DNA of 64,000 nt from Chitinophagales bacterium (GCA_013298845.1 JAAFJN010000015.1:35067-99066); one strand, 5' to 3'; shown: positions 1 through 9,285, counted from the stretch's first letter. Program-made: numbers and translations. Notes: generated from the letters alone by a model not told the origin.

Positions 1-2624
1 AAAGGCAATACTTTGGGCGACTTGGTATAACTTAAAGCGCGCAAAAGTGCTGTTTTATCGTTGAACTTTAATTTATCAAATTCCGGCGTATTGATCGTTG
101 CGGCGATTTTGTCAAAATCCTCTTTTTGGTAATTACTGGCCATAAATGAACGCATTTCAGCCAATGCTTTTTTGCCATCCAGGGTATCTTTTGAATAAAT
201 ACGGTCAAAAAACGAAATATCGCGACCGCCAAAAACGATCGGTTTACCCCGGCTGCTATCGGTTGGCATAAAAGTTTCAAACACTTTTTGCACAAACGGG
301 CTAAGCGGTGCGTCGCGGTTCACGTTCACCATAAGGGCGTAATGGCGATCGCGGGTGTAAAACACTTTAGACATGACGGCACGGTTGCTGTTCGTGTCGG
401 CAGCGGTATGCGTAATCACCAACAGGGTATCGTTCCGGTTTTCGAATTTGTAATTGTCCAAACGCAATTTTTTAAATTGACTGGCCATTTTTTCGCTCAC
501 CCGTTTCAACGAATCAAGGTCAGGAAAAGCATCGGAGTAAAATTTACCCGAACTAACGACAATGGATTCGCCCGTTGGTTTGTGTTCGAGGGTAGTAGCG
601 TACGTGCGGTAGTCTTCGTAAACATCGTAATCATCGTTGTACCGTCCGCGCGATTTTTTGACAATTTCGTCGTTGATTTTTTTGAGGTTGAGGTACAATT
701 GGCTCGGCTTTTTTTCCTCCGCCTGGGGAATAGTTACTGTAAACCTCCCGCTGGTATCGTTTTTGACCATCCAGCCTTCGGGCATGGCCGAGCGTTTAAT
801 TTCAAATGAATTAAAAAACGCGTCGGGAGATTTTCCCGTGCGGTTGCGCGCGCCCAAAAGGTAATATTGAGGGCCATCAATCACCAGTTTGCCGAAATAA
901 AACGACGAATCTTTGTCCGATTTGAACGAAAACAACTGCGTTGGATAAGGTGATAAAGTCACCGGCGTCAGTGTTGGGTTCTCTTTGGTAAACTGCGCGG
1001 CTACTTTTTCGGCAATGATGTTGAGTTCAAAACTATCCTCTTCGATGTAATAATAATCGTCGTAAGTTACCCTCGTCAGGAAGTAAAAACCTTCGTCGGG
1101 GTTCTTTTCCTGCCCCGCGATATAGGTATCTTTGGCGGCTTTATCAGTGGTTGTGTTTACAAAGGGCACCGTAGGAAACTGCACTTTAAACGAGCCGGAT
1201 ACCGGTTCTACCCAGGTTTTTTTCTCCTGTACGATGGTTTTTGCGGGATTCAGTTGGATGCTGTTAAAAAACCGCTGTCCTTCGTCACCACCAACGTAAT
1301 CACCGTTTCCGCCCATGATAAACATAAGGATTTCGGTGGCCGTGATATAAACTTTGTACCGTTGAATATCGCCCCGGCGGGTGCGGGTGGTAATATCGTA
1401 CCCCTGAAACGGCGTATTAATGCGTTTGCGTTCCTGAATTTTTCCGGGCACTTTTTCGTAAATCAGACTATCAATCCGGGTAGAAATATACTCCGGGGTT
1501 TGGCCCGTCCAGAGGCCATTGGTTTTTACGCGATAGACGGCGTAATAAGCGCCATTGCTCATGTCGGCACAAAGGCTTTGTTCGATACGCCACATTTCGG
1601 AGGTGGTGTAAAATTTGCCCGGTGCCTGGGCCGACCAAACGGAATCAGGTGCCCATTGGGTAGCAAAAGTGACGGGAAACCGCATTTTTTCAATTTCCTG
1701 TTTGTCTCTTTTATCGGTATCGAACGAAAACTGCACGGCGCGCACGGTGTAACCGCGTTTTCTCAACTGTTCAATGACGCCAATATCACCGGGTAAATGC
1801 GCCGCTCCCACGGCCGAAAACATGTTTTTGCCCATGCGCGCAATGGAATCAATCCCGTCGGCCATAACGATATTGCGTACTTCGAGCATCCATTTTTTAA
1901 AGTTTTTACCGGGGCTTAAAATCGCATTTAACGAGTCGAGGGCATTCAGGTCTTGTTTGCGGTAGGCATCGCGGATACTAAAGGGCGAAATGTAACGGTT
2001 GCTGTACACGTCTATTTCTTCGGCGTCATCGTCGGGGATACGGGCACGGGTAACGGATTCGTAACTGCCATCCATCGTTTCGAGGCCAATGACCTTTTTG
2101 CCCAATTTTTTACCGGCCTGAAAAATAAACAAATCAAGGTACGTATCTTCTTCAAAATCTTCGCCGTAACCATTGGAGCGGTAAAGGAATTCGTTTGCCA
2201 TAACGGGTTTATACGAAAACATGCCTTCAAACAACCGCGAATCGGGCGCATCAAACTTAAAATATTGACCGTAGAGGTCGCCATAGTTATTGTTTTTAGC
2301 GTAACTGGGGTAAAATGAATTCTCAGCGTAACCAAAAGTTTCGTTGTCTTCTTTCATTTTTTGCATAAACTCCTGCCAAACATCGTGGTCGGTTTCGAGG
2401 GAAACATAGTCGCAATTGCGCAATGCTACAAAAAAAGAATCGGACAAATTGTAGGCTAATTTTTCGGGAACGTGCATGGTACCATACAGGTAACTGGGTC
2501 GTGTTGTACCTTTACCACTGATTTCCCACAGAAGCCCTTGATATCGTTTGGTGGAACTGTTTTGTGCGTACATCTGCTGCCCGATAATGAGCAACAAAAA
2601 GAGATAAATTGTTCGGAGTTGCAT
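1..2624 (-). CDS. TraB/GumN-like secreted protein with long C-terminal extension (3' end cut by window)
   Basis: The reading frame is open from an ATG at 2624 to the window edge (about 874 codons), so the C-terminus is missing. Residues 1-20 form a signal peptide ending MYA-Q. Residues 25 to about 310 look like the TraB/GumN (PF01963) fold: the first motif is GTMH at residues 48-51 and the second GAAH at 273-276, the two His-containing motifs thought to bind metal in this family. The roughly 560 residues after the domain are acidic and Tyr-rich, with segments such as SGSFKVQFP and SGRFTVTIP that suggest repeated beta domains; I recognise no family there. Usual TraB/GumN proteins are about 300 residues, so this is a much longer architecture. 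It is divergent from kdsC. A peptidase-like role is only inferred. Confidence 0.8.
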   Translation of the reverse strand, partial: MQLRTIYLFLLLIIGQQMYAQNSSTKRYQGLLWEISGKGTTRPSYLYGTMHVPEKLAYNLSDSFFVALRNCDYVSLETDHDVWQEFMQKMKEDNETFGYAENSFYPSYAKNNNYGDLYGQYFKFDAPDSRLFEGMFSYKPVMANEFLYRSNGYGEDFEEDTYLDLFIFQAGKKLGKKVIGLETMDGSYESVTRARIPDDDAEEIDVYSNRYISPFSIRDAYRKQDLNALDSLNAILSPGKNFKKWMLEVRNIVMADGIDSIARMGKNMFSAVGAAHLPGDIGVIEQLRKRGYTVRAVQFSFDTDKRDKQEIEKMRFPVTFATQWAPDSVWSAQAPGKFYTTSEMWRIEQSLCADMSNGAYYAVYRVKTNGLWTGQTPEYISTRIDSLIYEKVPGKIQERKRINTPFQGYDITTRTRRGDIQRYKVYITATEILMFIMGGNGDYVGGDEGQRFFNSIQLNPAKTIVQEKKTWVEPVSGSFKVQFPTVPFVNTTTDKAAKDTYIAGQEKNPDEGFYFLTRVTYDDYYYIEEDSFELNIIAEKVAAQFTKENPTLTPVTLSPYPTQLFSFKSDKDSSFYFGKLVIDGPQYYLLGARNRTGKSPDAFFNSFEIKRSAMPEGWMVKNDTSGRFTVTIPQAEEKKPSQLYLNLKKINDEIVKKSRGRYNDDYDVYEDYRTYATTLEHKPTGESIVVSSGKFYSDAFPDLDSLKRVSEKMASQFKKLRLDNYKFENRNDTLLVITHTAADTNSNRAVMSKVFYTRDRHYALMVNVNRDAPLSPFVQKVFETFMPTDSSRGKPIVFGGRDISFFDRIYSKDTLDGKKALAEMRSFMASNYQKEDFDKIAATINTPEFDKLKFNDKTALLRALSYTKSPKVLP

Positions 2625-2773
2625 AAAATTAAATTCGTCTGTTTGAATTTTTTGAAAAATGGAGGTGGAGTGTACCAATTACAGTTTTGCCAGTGCTCAT
2701 AACGACTACTTTAACAATTTCGTTCGTTAACTGTTAAAAAATATTATCAAAATCAAACCATACAACTGTACTA

Positions 2774-3337
2774 ATGGACCAATTACAGGCGAACAGTACG
2801 TCGGGATTGCTGGAAAACCCGCAAATTGAACTGGTACACTTATTTGATCGGATAAAAGCCGTTCGCGCTTTTGTTTTGGACGTAGATGGTGTACTCACCA
2901 ATAATGACGTGTTGGTGACCGAAGCGGGCGAGTTTTTGCGCACCATGAACGTCCGCGACGGGCAAGCCATCAAATGGGCCACCGAACGCGGTTATCCCAT
3001 TTGTATCATCACCGGCGGACGCTCCGAAGGGGTCATTACACGCCTCAAAACGCTGGGCGTGCAACAAATATACACCGGCCGCCACGATAAACTCCCCGTT
3101 TTTGAACAGTTTATCCGCGAATTTCAGTTGTCTCCCATCGAAGTATGTTATATGGGCGACGATTTACCCGACCTTCCGGTGATGCGCAAGGTGGGTTTAC
3201 CCGCCTGCCCCGCCGACGCCGTTCCCGAAGTAATGCACGTCGCCCGCTACGTCTCCCCCCTTAATGGCGGAACAGGGTGCGTCCGTGATATTATTGAAAA
3301 AGTAATGAAACTACGCGGTCATTGGCCGATTTATTAA
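2774..3337 (+). CDS. kdsC: 3-deoxy-D-manno-octulosonate 8-phosphate phosphatase (HAD superfamily)
   Basis: This cytoplasmic HAD phosphatase dephosphorylates KDO-8-phosphate to KDO for the lipid A inner core. The DxD nucleophile motif is LDVDGVLT (Asp36, Asp38), followed by the IITGGRSE motif with the phosphate-binding Thr and the acidic MGDDLPD motif for Mg2+. The length of 187 aa is normal for the KdsC tetramer class, which lacks a cap domain. It is the first gene of a plus-strand run with the Gfo/Idh oxidoreductase (16 bp gap), polysaccharide deacetylase, mtgA and a DUF2007 gene, all with tiny gaps or overlaps, which fits an envelope-assembly operon. The ATG at 2774 is the only start that keeps the whole domain with a plausible leader. 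Confidence 0.92.
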   Translation: MDQLQANSTSGLLENPQIELVHLFDRIKAVRAFVLDVDGVLTNNDVLVTEAGEFLRTMNVRDGQAIKWATERGYPICIITGGRSEGVITRLKTLGVQQIYTGRHDKLPVFEQFIREFQLSPIEVCYMGDDLPDLPVMRKVGLPACPADAVPEVMHVARYVSPLNGGTGCVRDIIEKVMKLRGHWPIY

Positions 3338-3353
3338 AATCCAACCCTCAAAA

Positions 3354-4343
3354 ATGAACATAGGCATCCTTGGAGCGGGCCACCTTGGCAAAATACACAT
3401 GAGTTGTGCACTCAACAGCGGCGTTTGGAACGTCGTGGGTTTTTACGACCCCAACGACCAACACGCGGCGACGGCAATTGAAAAATTTGGGCTGCGACGG
3501 TTCGACAACCTCGAAGACCTGCTGGCCGCCTGCCACGCCGTAGACATTGTTACGCCCACCGTCACGCATTACGAACTGGCGATCCAGGCCTTGTCGGCTG
3601 GTTGCCACGCATTTATTGAAAAACCCGTCACTCAAACCGTGGAGGAAGGGCAAAAACTGCTCGAAATGGCCGAAAAAACCGGCCTCACCGTGCAGGTTGG
3701 CCACGTAGAACGTTTTAATCCGGCGTTTCAGGCGGTGCAAAAAGAACACCTGAACCCGATGTTTATCGAGGCGCATCGGCTTTCGGTGTTTCAGGCCCGG
3801 GGCACCGATGTATCCGTCGTACTCGATCTGATGATCCACGATCTCGATTTGATTTTACACCTGGTCAAAAGTGAGGTTAAAACCCTGAGCGCCGGGGGCG
3901 TAGCGGTATTGAGCAAAACACCCGACATCGCCAATGCCCGGATTGAGTTCGAAAATGGTTGCATTGCCAACCTGACCGCCAGCCGCATTTCGATGAAACA
4001 AATGCGAAAAATGCGCTTGTTTCAGCAAGACACCTACATTAGTCTCGATTTTTTGGAAAAACAAGCCCAAATGATTCGGTTGTTTGACCAGGAAGATCAA
4101 AACCTGCCGCCCCTCGATCAACTCATGGAATTTGAAACCCAGGAAGGCAAAAAATGGCTGCAATTACAAATGCCCGAAGCCCAATCGGTGAACGCCATTG
4201 AAGAGGAACTGCGCAGTTTTGCCACCGCCATCCGGGAAAAAACGCCACCGCCCGTTACCCTCAACGATGGTTACCGGGCGCTCCGGTTGGCGCACCAGAT
4301 TTTGGCCGAAATTGAATCTCGTTTGCAAAAACAATCCCTATGA
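3354..4343 (+). CDS. Gfo/Idh/MocA family NAD(P)-dependent oxidoreductase
   Basis: The N-terminal Rossmann fold starts at residue 1 with the dinucleotide loop GAGHLGKIH (residues 7-15). The family signature EKP lies near residue 95 in HAFIEKPVT, and the substrate-binding beta-sheet domain follows (GHVERFNP and DLMIHDLDLILHLV, with the usual His/Asp residues). At 329 aa it has typical family length. Members oxidise or reduce sugar derivatives, often nucleotide sugars. The position between kdsC and a polysaccharide deacetylase suggests a sugar of the cell envelope, but the substrate cannot be read from the sequence. Its stop overlaps the start of the next gene by 4 nt (ATGA), so translation is probably coupled. 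Confidence 0.88.
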   Translation: MNIGILGAGHLGKIHMSCALNSGVWNVVGFYDPNDQHAATAIEKFGLRRFDNLEDLLAACHAVDIVTPTVTHYELAIQALSAGCHAFIEKPVTQTVEEGQKLLEMAEKTGLTVQVGHVERFNPAFQAVQKEHLNPMFIEAHRLSVFQARGTDVSVVLDLMIHDLDLILHLVKSEVKTLSAGGVAVLSKTPDIANARIEFENGCIANLTASRISMKQMRKMRLFQQDTYISLDFLEKQAQMIRLFDQEDQNLPPLDQLMEFETQEGKKWLQLQMPEAQSVNAIEEELRSFATAIREKTPPPVTLNDGYRALRLAHQILAEIESRLQKQSL

Positions 4344-5662
4344 TTCAAATCATTGCGCCTCCCGGTTTTTTGCCCGAAAAAGCGTACACTTTCCGGATTT
4401 TGCTCGAAGAAATTCTGGGGCTACATTTCACCATTACTTACAGTGATACAACGACCAGTTACCAGTTGGTACTGCCCAATGCGCACGTACTGATATTGGC
4501 CGATTGTTTTTTTGGCCAAAAAAAAGAAGGCGAAGGCTACACCTTCAACGATTTGCCCGCCGAACCCGGCTATTTCCAACACCGCATTGCGCACCGCAGC
4601 GTCCCGGTATTGTACGGTAAGCCGGAGTTGCATCATTACGAATACTCCACTACCTGCGAAGCCGATCTGGTAGCGGCAACGTTTTTTATGACCACGCGTT
4701 GGGAAGAAGCCGTTAAACCCGAACGCGACCAACACGGGCGGTTTCCCGCCCACGCGGCCTACGCTGCCCAATATAACCTGCTGGACACCCCCGTCGTGCA
4801 CGAATGGGCCGAATTCATTTGGCAATGCCTGCTCGATTTGGGTTACCCGGAAAGCGCCCGTACTCAACGCGCTTACACGGTACAACTCAGTTGCGACGTG
4901 GACCACCCTTTTTTGTGGTGGCAACCCTGGGAGCGATTGCGTACCCTGGCCGGGGCCGTGCAACGCCCCTACCCCATTCGGGAATGGTCCTATTGGCTGC
5001 AACGCAATCGGTTGGGAGGAAAAGACCCGTTTGACACGTTTGACGAATTGATCCGATTAGCGTGTACCAGTACCGTTCAGTTTAATTTTTTGGGCCAAAG
5101 ACCACCGCATTTTGATTGTTGGTACGACCTTTCGCATCCCCGGATGGGGCAATTATTGCGGTATTTGGAAGAGCGAGGCCAAACCATCGGTTTTCACCCT
5201 TCCCGCGAAGCCGCTTTGGACCGGGCGCAGTTTGACCGCGAACTGGAAGGGCTTCGGCGGGCCACCACCGCCACCGTTACCACCGGACGGCACCATTACC
5301 TCTGTTTTTCGGCCCCCGATACCTGGCAAATGTGGGAAGACGCCGGAATGACGATGGATTCTACCGCCGGTTACCCCGAGTTGCCGGGGTTCCGAACGGG
5401 CATGTGTATAGAGTATCCGGTGTTTAATTTCCGCACCCGCCGCCCGTTACAACTCCGGGAGCAACCCTTAATCGCGATGGACGTGACTTTTTTGGAGTAT
5501 TTGAAAAAAGACGTAGCGGGAACCATGAATAAATTGCAATATTTGCGCCACCAAACACAATTGCACCAAGGGCAATTTACCCTGCTTTGGCACAACTCAT
5601 CAATTCATACACCCATTTGGCAACCTTATTGGGATGCCCTGACTAAAATAATGGTATGCTAA
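4340..5662 (+). CDS. Polysaccharide deacetylase family protein with DUF7033-like N-terminal domain
   Basis: The 440-aa protein has an N-terminal domain of about 170 residues seen in Bacteroidota polysaccharide deacetylases (DUF7033-like), then a NodB-like catalytic part beginning near residue 176 with VQLSCDVDHP, where the DVDH motif supplies the catalytic Asp and metal ligands. Further motifs are TIGFHPSREAA, YLCFSAPDTWQMWEDAGMTMDST and TLLWHNSS, the last providing a late catalytic His. No signal peptide is visible, so the protein probably acts in the cytoplasm or is exported by another route. It overlaps the genes on both sides (4 nt and 7 nt). The role is probably remodelling of an envelope glycan; the substrate is unknown. 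Confidence 0.82.
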   Translation: MIQIIAPPGFLPEKAYTFRILLEEILGLHFTITYSDTTTSYQLVLPNAHVLILADCFFGQKKEGEGYTFNDLPAEPGYFQHRIAHRSVPVLYGKPELHHYEYSTTCEADLVAATFFMTTRWEEAVKPERDQHGRFPAHAAYAAQYNLLDTPVVHEWAEFIWQCLLDLGYPESARTQRAYTVQLSCDVDHPFLWWQPWERLRTLAGAVQRPYPIREWSYWLQRNRLGGKDPFDTFDELIRLACTSTVQFNFLGQRPPHFDCWYDLSHPRMGQLLRYLEERGQTIGFHPSREAALDRAQFDRELEGLRRATTATVTTGRHHYLCFSAPDTWQMWEDAGMTMDSTAGYPELPGFRTGMCIEYPVFNFRTRRPLQLREQPLIAMDVTFLEYLKKDVAGTMNKLQYLRHQTQLHQGQFTLLWHNSSIHTPIWQPYWDALTKIMVC

Positions 5663-6453
5663 ACTGGATCAAACGCAAACTCCGAGCCTGGTACCGCGAC
5701 CTTCCCCGGACGGAAGCCGGTGATATTTCCTGGATGCGCTATTTCAGGCGATTGGTTATTCGCCTGACCCTGTGGTTTTTTGGTTTGACCATTGGCACCA
5801 CCGTTCTTTATCGGTTTTTGCCGGTGCCTTATACACCTTTGATGATTAGTCGCCTCTTTCAGCAGGCCGGTGACGCCGAACGCAGTGTACGCCTCGAAAA
5901 GGACTGGGTTTCGATTGATGAAATTTCGCCCCACCTGCAATTGGCCGTCGTTTGCTCCGAAGACCAGGAGTTTTTGGAACACGAAGGTTTTGATTTTAAC
6001 GCCATTAAAAAAGCGTACAAATACAATCAAACGCACAAAAAGAAACGGGGCGCGAGTACCATTAGCCAACAAACCGCCAAAAATGTGTTTTTGTGGGAAA
6101 CCCGTTCGTGGTTGCGCAAGGGCCTGGAAGTGTATTTTACCTTCCTGATCGAGATCATTTGGAGTAAAGAACGCATTATGGAGGTGTACCTCAACGTCAT
6201 TGAATTTGGCGATGGAGTATACGGTGCCGAAGCCGCCGCGCAGCATTTTTACAAAAAATCGGCCAAAGAACTCAATCGCCCCGAAGCCGCCATGCTCGCC
6301 GGTGTATTGCCCAGCCCATTGCGCTTAACCCCTTCTAACCCGACGCCCGATTTAAAAACCAAACAACAATGGATTATGCGCCAAATGCGGTACTGGAAAG
6401 GGCAAATTGACTACGAAGACCCCAATACGCCCACGACACCCGGCAAAAAATAA
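5656..6453 (+). CDS. mtgA: Monofunctional peptidoglycan glycosyltransferase (GT51)
   Basis: The enzyme polymerises lipid II into glycan strands at the outer face of the inner membrane. One membrane anchor lies at about residues 33-60 (RLTLWFFGLTIGTTVLYRFL). The GT51 motifs follow: SEDQEFLEHEGFD with the catalytic Glu, GASTISQQTAKN, and KERIMEVYLNVIEFG with GVYGAEAAAQHFY. At 265 aa and with no transpeptidase domain it is the monofunctional type. It starts inside the end of the deacetylase gene with a 7-nt overlap and is followed 5 bp later by the DUF2007 gene, in the same envelope operon as kdsC. Confidence 0.93.
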   Translation: MLNWIKRKLRAWYRDLPRTEAGDISWMRYFRRLVIRLTLWFFGLTIGTTVLYRFLPVPYTPLMISRLFQQAGDAERSVRLEKDWVSIDEISPHLQLAVVCSEDQEFLEHEGFDFNAIKKAYKYNQTHKKKRGASTISQQTAKNVFLWETRSWLRKGLEVYFTFLIEIIWSKERIMEVYLNVIEFGDGVYGAEAAAQHFYKKSAKELNRPEAAMLAGVLPSPLRLTPSNPTPDLKTKQQWIMRQMRYWKGQIDYEDPNTPTTPGKK

Positions 6454-6458
6454 TTTTG

Positions 6459-6839
6459 ATGACTTTTATGAACGATAATATTCTGGACGACTTTGACGAA
6501 CATCTTTACCTGGGTGAAGGCGATGACAACGAGGTAGTTGCCAAATATTTTTCGCCCTTAGAAGGAGACATTGCGGCCGCACGCCTGCGCAGTGAAGGTA
6601 TTCCCTGTTTTTTGGCCAATACGACCTCGCAGAGTCTTATGCCCCACCTGCAACTGGTAGCGCGCCTGCACGTGCGCCCGAAAGACATTGAACAAGCAAG
6701 GGAAATTTTGGGTGAAGCCGCCATTGATGCGGGTGTCCCGGACAATTCGGGGCCAATTAAATGGTCCACGGCAGTGATTCTGATTGTGGCCATTGTGATG
6801 GGTATGTACCTGGCCCTGTTATTGGTCAGGCAACTATAA
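6459..6839 (+). CDS. DUF2007-like protein with C-terminal membrane segment
   Basis: The protein of about 126 aa has a DUF2007-type domain (residues about 20-85) with the typical features of a segment that spans a domain boundary in two paths, GDIAAARLRSEGIPCFLAN followed by LQLVARLHVRPKDIEQAREIL. The C-terminus is a single hydrophobic helix (STAVILIVAIVMGMYLALLLV), so it is probably tail-anchored in the inner membrane. The function of the family is not established ('putative signal transducing' is only a label). The ATG at 6459 was chosen over the upstream TTG at 6456; an internal ATG at 6468 is possible. It is the last gene of the envelope operon and is followed by a strong bidirectional terminator. 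Confidence 0.7.
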   Translation: MTFMNDNILDDFDEHLYLGEGDDNEVVAKYFSPLEGDIAAARLRSEGIPCFLANTTSQSLMPHLQLVARLHVRPKDIEQAREILGEAAIDAGVPDNSGPIKWSTAVILIVAIVMGMYLALLLVRQL

Positions 6840-6842
6840 AAA

Positions 6843-6889
6843 AAGCCTTTTCAAAAAACCAATGGTGCATTGGAAATTTGAAAAGGCTT
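6843..6889. terminator. Bidirectional Rho-independent terminator
   Basis: A 13-bp perfect stem (AAGCCTTTTCAAA at 6843-6855 with its complement at 6877-6889) encloses an inner stem CCAATG/CATTGG at 6859-6864 and 6868-6873. A/T-rich flanks lie on both sides. It sits between the convergent DUF2007 gene (plus) and iscA (minus) and probably stops both transcripts. Confidence 0.85.
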
Positions 6890-6914
6890 AATTATATGGG
6901 TTAAAACGCCCGTT

Positions 6915-7241
6915 TTACACCGAAAATGACTCACCGCAACTACAAGTACGGGAAGCATTAGGATTGTTGAAGGCGAATCCTTTGCCGTCAAGACCACCGG
7001 AAAATTCGAGGGTCGTATTAAAGAGGTACAGAAAACTTTTCAGATCCGTTACTACTTTTACGCCGTTGTCCTCAAATACCTGGTCGTTGGGTTTGGATTC
7101 GTTATCGAAATCCAACTTATACGACAAACCAGAACATCCGCCGGAAACGACGCTGACGCGCAAAAAAAAGTTGTTGTCTAAATTCCCGGAAGTTCGGATT
7201 TCGCCAATTTTTTCACGGGCGCTATCGGCTACATAAATCAT
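6915..7241 (-). CDS. iscA: IscA/ErpA-type iron-sulfur cluster carrier (HesB family)
   Basis: An A-type carrier that receives clusters from IscU and passes them to apo-proteins. The three conserved cysteines are present: the first in SGGCSGLSY and the pair in the C-terminal CSCGESF. I take the ATG at 7241 (MIYVADSAREK, 108 aa) as start; an in-frame TTG 12 nt upstream would add four residues. It is the last gene of iscS-iscU-iscA, with 12 nt between the iscU stop and this start. No ferredoxin or Hsc genes follow; the bidirectional terminator is immediately downstream. Confidence 0.93.
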   Translation of the reverse strand: MIYVADSAREKIGEIRTSGNLDNNFFLRVSVVSGGCSGLSYKLDFDNESKPNDQVFEDNGVKVVTDLKSFLYLFNTTLEFSGGLDGKGFAFNNPNASRTCSCGESFSV

Positions 7242-7253
7242 GGTGTTGTTCAA

Positions 7254-7667
7254 TTAGTGGGCTGAAACCAATTCGGCGCTTACCGGAATACCATTTTTCT
7301 CTTGGTAATCTTTAATTGCGGCCTTAATTGCGTCTTCGGCAAGTACGGAACAGTGAATTTTAACGGGCGGGAGGGCCAATTCTTCCACAATATCCATATT
7401 GTCAATTTTTGCGGCTTCGTCGAGGCTTTTGCCTTTGAGCCATTCGGTGGCCAATGAAGAAGAAGCAATAGCCGAACCACAACCGAAAGTTTTGAATTTC
7501 GCGTCGCTGATTAAACCGGCTTCATCCACTTCGATTTGGAGGCGCATAACGTCGCCGCATTCAGGGGCACCTACCAAACCCGTACCCACTGTTTTAGAGT
7601 CTTTGTTCAAAGAACCTACGTTGCGCGGGTTTTTAAAATGGTCGAGTAATTTTTCGCTGTATGCCAT
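7254..7667 (-). CDS. iscU: Iron-sulfur cluster assembly scaffold IscU
   Basis: This scaffold builds [2Fe-2S] clusters using sulfur from IscS. The start MAYSEKLLDHFKNPRNVG is the classic IscU N-terminus. The three cluster cysteines are in GAPECGDVM, TFGCGSAIASSS and KIHCSVLAEDAI, with the conserved Asp after the first Cys. The HscA-recognition motif appears as LPPVKIHCS, close to the canonical LPPVK. The length of 137 aa is slightly longer than E. coli IscU. It lies between iscS (123 bp upstream, with a stem-loop in the gap) and iscA. Confidence 0.95.
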   Translation of the reverse strand: MAYSEKLLDHFKNPRNVGSLNKDSKTVGTGLVGAPECGDVMRLQIEVDEAGLISDAKFKTFGCGSAIASSSLATEWLKGKSLDEAAKIDNMDIVEELALPPVKIHCSVLAEDAIKAAIKDYQEKNGIPVSAELVSAH

Positions 7668-7697
7668 ATGTTTAGTTGTTTTTTTTATGTTGTTTTT

Positions 7698-7716
7698 AGC
7701 CGAAACATGTTCGGCT
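7698..7716. other. Stem-loop in the iscS-iscU intergenic gap
   Basis: A 7-bp stem (AGCCGAA / TTCGGCT) with a 5-nt loop lies in the 123-bp gap between iscS and iscU. The T-run follows on the plus strand (7716-7720), whereas the isc operon is read from the minus strand, where the hairpin is followed by A residues. It is therefore unlikely to terminate isc transcription. It may stabilise or separate the iscS and iscUA portions of the mRNA; that is inference. Confidence 0.4.
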
Positions 7717-7790
7717 TTTTATTCTTGTGGTACAAATTTCCCGTTCGGCTCTTGTCAAAATTGTTCGTCAAACGGGGTTTGACGGTACTT

Positions 7791-9011
7791 TTAGTGCGCG
7801 GCCCACTCGATTTTGGTAAGATCCACGCCGTCTTTGTACATTTCCCAAATGGGTGATAATTCGCGCATGTGGTTCACGCCGTTGGCAACGAGTTTAATGG
7901 CTTCGTCAATTTCTTCGTCGGAGGTGAAACGACCGAGGGAGAAACGGATGGAAGAGTGCGCCAGGTCATCGCCGAGGCCCATACCCACCAACACATAAGA
8001 AGGCTCTAAAGAAGCCGAAGTACAGGCCGAACCCGAGGAAACGGCAATACTTTGGTTAAATGTCATCATCAGACCTTCACCTTCTACGTGTTTGAAAGAA
8101 ATATTGGTTACGTGTGGCATCCGGCTGTTTTCGTTGCCGTTTACTTTCGTTTCTTCTAATTGCGTCAGTTCGGCTTGGAGGCGATCGCGCATTTTGCTGA
8201 GGCGTTCGGCGTCCTGGGCCATTTCGAGGCGGGCGATTTCGGCGGCTTTACCAAAACCAACAATACCCGGAACGTTGAGGGTACCGGAACGCATACCGCG
8301 CTCGTGGCCACCGCCGTCCATTTGGGCCGTTACTTTTACCCGTGGATTTTTACGGCTTACGTACAAGGCACCTACACCTTTGGGACCGTACATTTTGTGC
8401 GCGGTAAACGACATCAGGTGTACCCCGATTTCGCGCGCCAGCGTTGGTATTTTACCCACGGCCTGCGTTGCGTCGGAGTGGAAAAGAACACCGTGTTTTT
8501 CGCAAATGTCGGCAATACCTTTCATGTCCTGAATAACACCGGTTTCGTTGTTGGCCCACATAAACGACACCAAAATAGTCGTTGGACGCATGGCCGCTTC
8601 CAAATCGGTGAGGCTTACCATACCATCCTCCTGTACTTTGAGGTAGGTCACTTCAGCACCCACTTTTTCGAGGTGTTTGCAGGTATCCAATACCGCTTTG
8701 TGTTCGGTTTCGGCGGTAATAATGTGGTTGCCTTTTTTGGCGTACATTTCAAAAACCCCTTTGATAGCGAGGTTATTGCTCTCGGTAGCCCCGGAGGTAA
8801 AAATGATTTCTTTGTCTTCGGCACCGATCAACTGCGCCACTTGTTCGCGGGCGTAATCAACGGCATCTTCCGCTTCCCAGCCAAATTGGTGGCTGCGGCT
8901 GGCGGCATTACCATGCTTCTCGTAAAAATAAGGTATCATGGCATCAACTACCCGCGGATCACACGGCGTGGTAGAATTATTATCCAAATAAATCAGGCGA
9001 CGATTATTCAT
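7791..9011 (-). CDS. iscS: Cysteine desulfurase IscS
   Basis: This PLP-dependent enzyme removes sulfur from L-cysteine and delivers it to IscU. Visible features are the N-terminal [10 protein letters not shown] motif, the PLP Lys in [18 protein letters not shown], a His and Asp for the cofactor in [11 protein letters not shown], and the catalytic Cys in the flexible loop [14 protein letters not shown]. At 406 aa it has normal group I IscS length. It is the first gene of iscSUA, with a TAnnTTTG-type promoter at 9060-9067 on the minus strand. No iscR regulator gene is present upstream. Confidence 0.95.
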   Translation of the reverse strand: MNNRRLIYLDNNSTTPCDPRVVDAMIPYFYEKHGNAASRSHQFGWEAEDAVDYAREQVAQLIGAEDKEIIFTSGATESNNLAIKGVFEMYAKKGNHIITAETEHKAVLDTCKHLEKVGAEVTYLKVQEDGMVSLTDLEAAMRPTTILVSFMWANNETGVIQDMKGIADICEKHGVLFHSDATQAVGKIPTLAREIGVHLMSFTAHKMYGPKGVGALYVSRKNPRVKVTAQMDGGGHERGMRSGTLNVPGIVGFGKAAEIARLEMAQDAERLSKMRDRLQAELTQLEETKVNGNENSRMPHVTNISFKHVEGEGLMMTFNQSIAVSSGSACTSASLEPSYVLVGMGLGDDLAHSSIRFSLGRFTSDEEIDEAIKLVANGVNHMRELSPIWEMYKDGVDLTKIEWAAH

Positions 9012-9059
9012 AATTGCTTAGTGTTATTCGCTATCTGGATTTAGTCCATTTTAGCGCTG

Positions 9060-9067
9060 CAAAGGTA
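9060..9067 (-). promoter_or_regulatory. Bacteroidota -7 promoter element of the isc operon
   Basis: The minus strand reads TACCTTTG about 49 bp upstream of the iscS start codon, matching the Bacteroidota -7 consensus TAnnTTTG. An A/T-rich -33 region lies upstream without a clear TTTG. Confidence 0.6.
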
Positions 9068-9219
9068 ACAGTATTGCTTTTAAATGGTTTAAAAATTGCC
9101 TCATAATTAGTCAAAAAAACTTTTGGCCAAAAACAACGCGAAAAAAACGAGTGTATTAAACCGGCGAAGCACACCAAAATACCATTGGGCCAAGGCTAAT
9201 TCGTTTCAAATGGTACCAC

Positions 9220-9227
9220 TATCTTTG
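9220..9227 (+). promoter_or_regulatory. Bacteroidota -7 promoter element before the GH5 gene
   Basis: TATCTTTG lies 58 bp upstream of the GH5 start codon in a 274-bp divergent gap between iscS and the glycosidase. No strong -33 element was seen, and the rest of the gap shows no coding potential. Confidence 0.55.
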
Positions 9228-9285
9228 GGCTTTTTTACAACGAGTTCGTTCTTTAATCTGAGTAACCTAAAACGTTTATTATAAC

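Noticed and set aside
288-809. Plus-strand frames in the first 2.6 kb
   Set aside because: They are shadows of the minus-strand TraB-like gene, which has a continuous open frame with signal peptide and family motifs.
2705-2740. Palindromic sequence TTTAACA...TGTTAAA upstream of kdsC
   Set aside because: It is short and A/T-rich, and I cannot tell an operator from chance.
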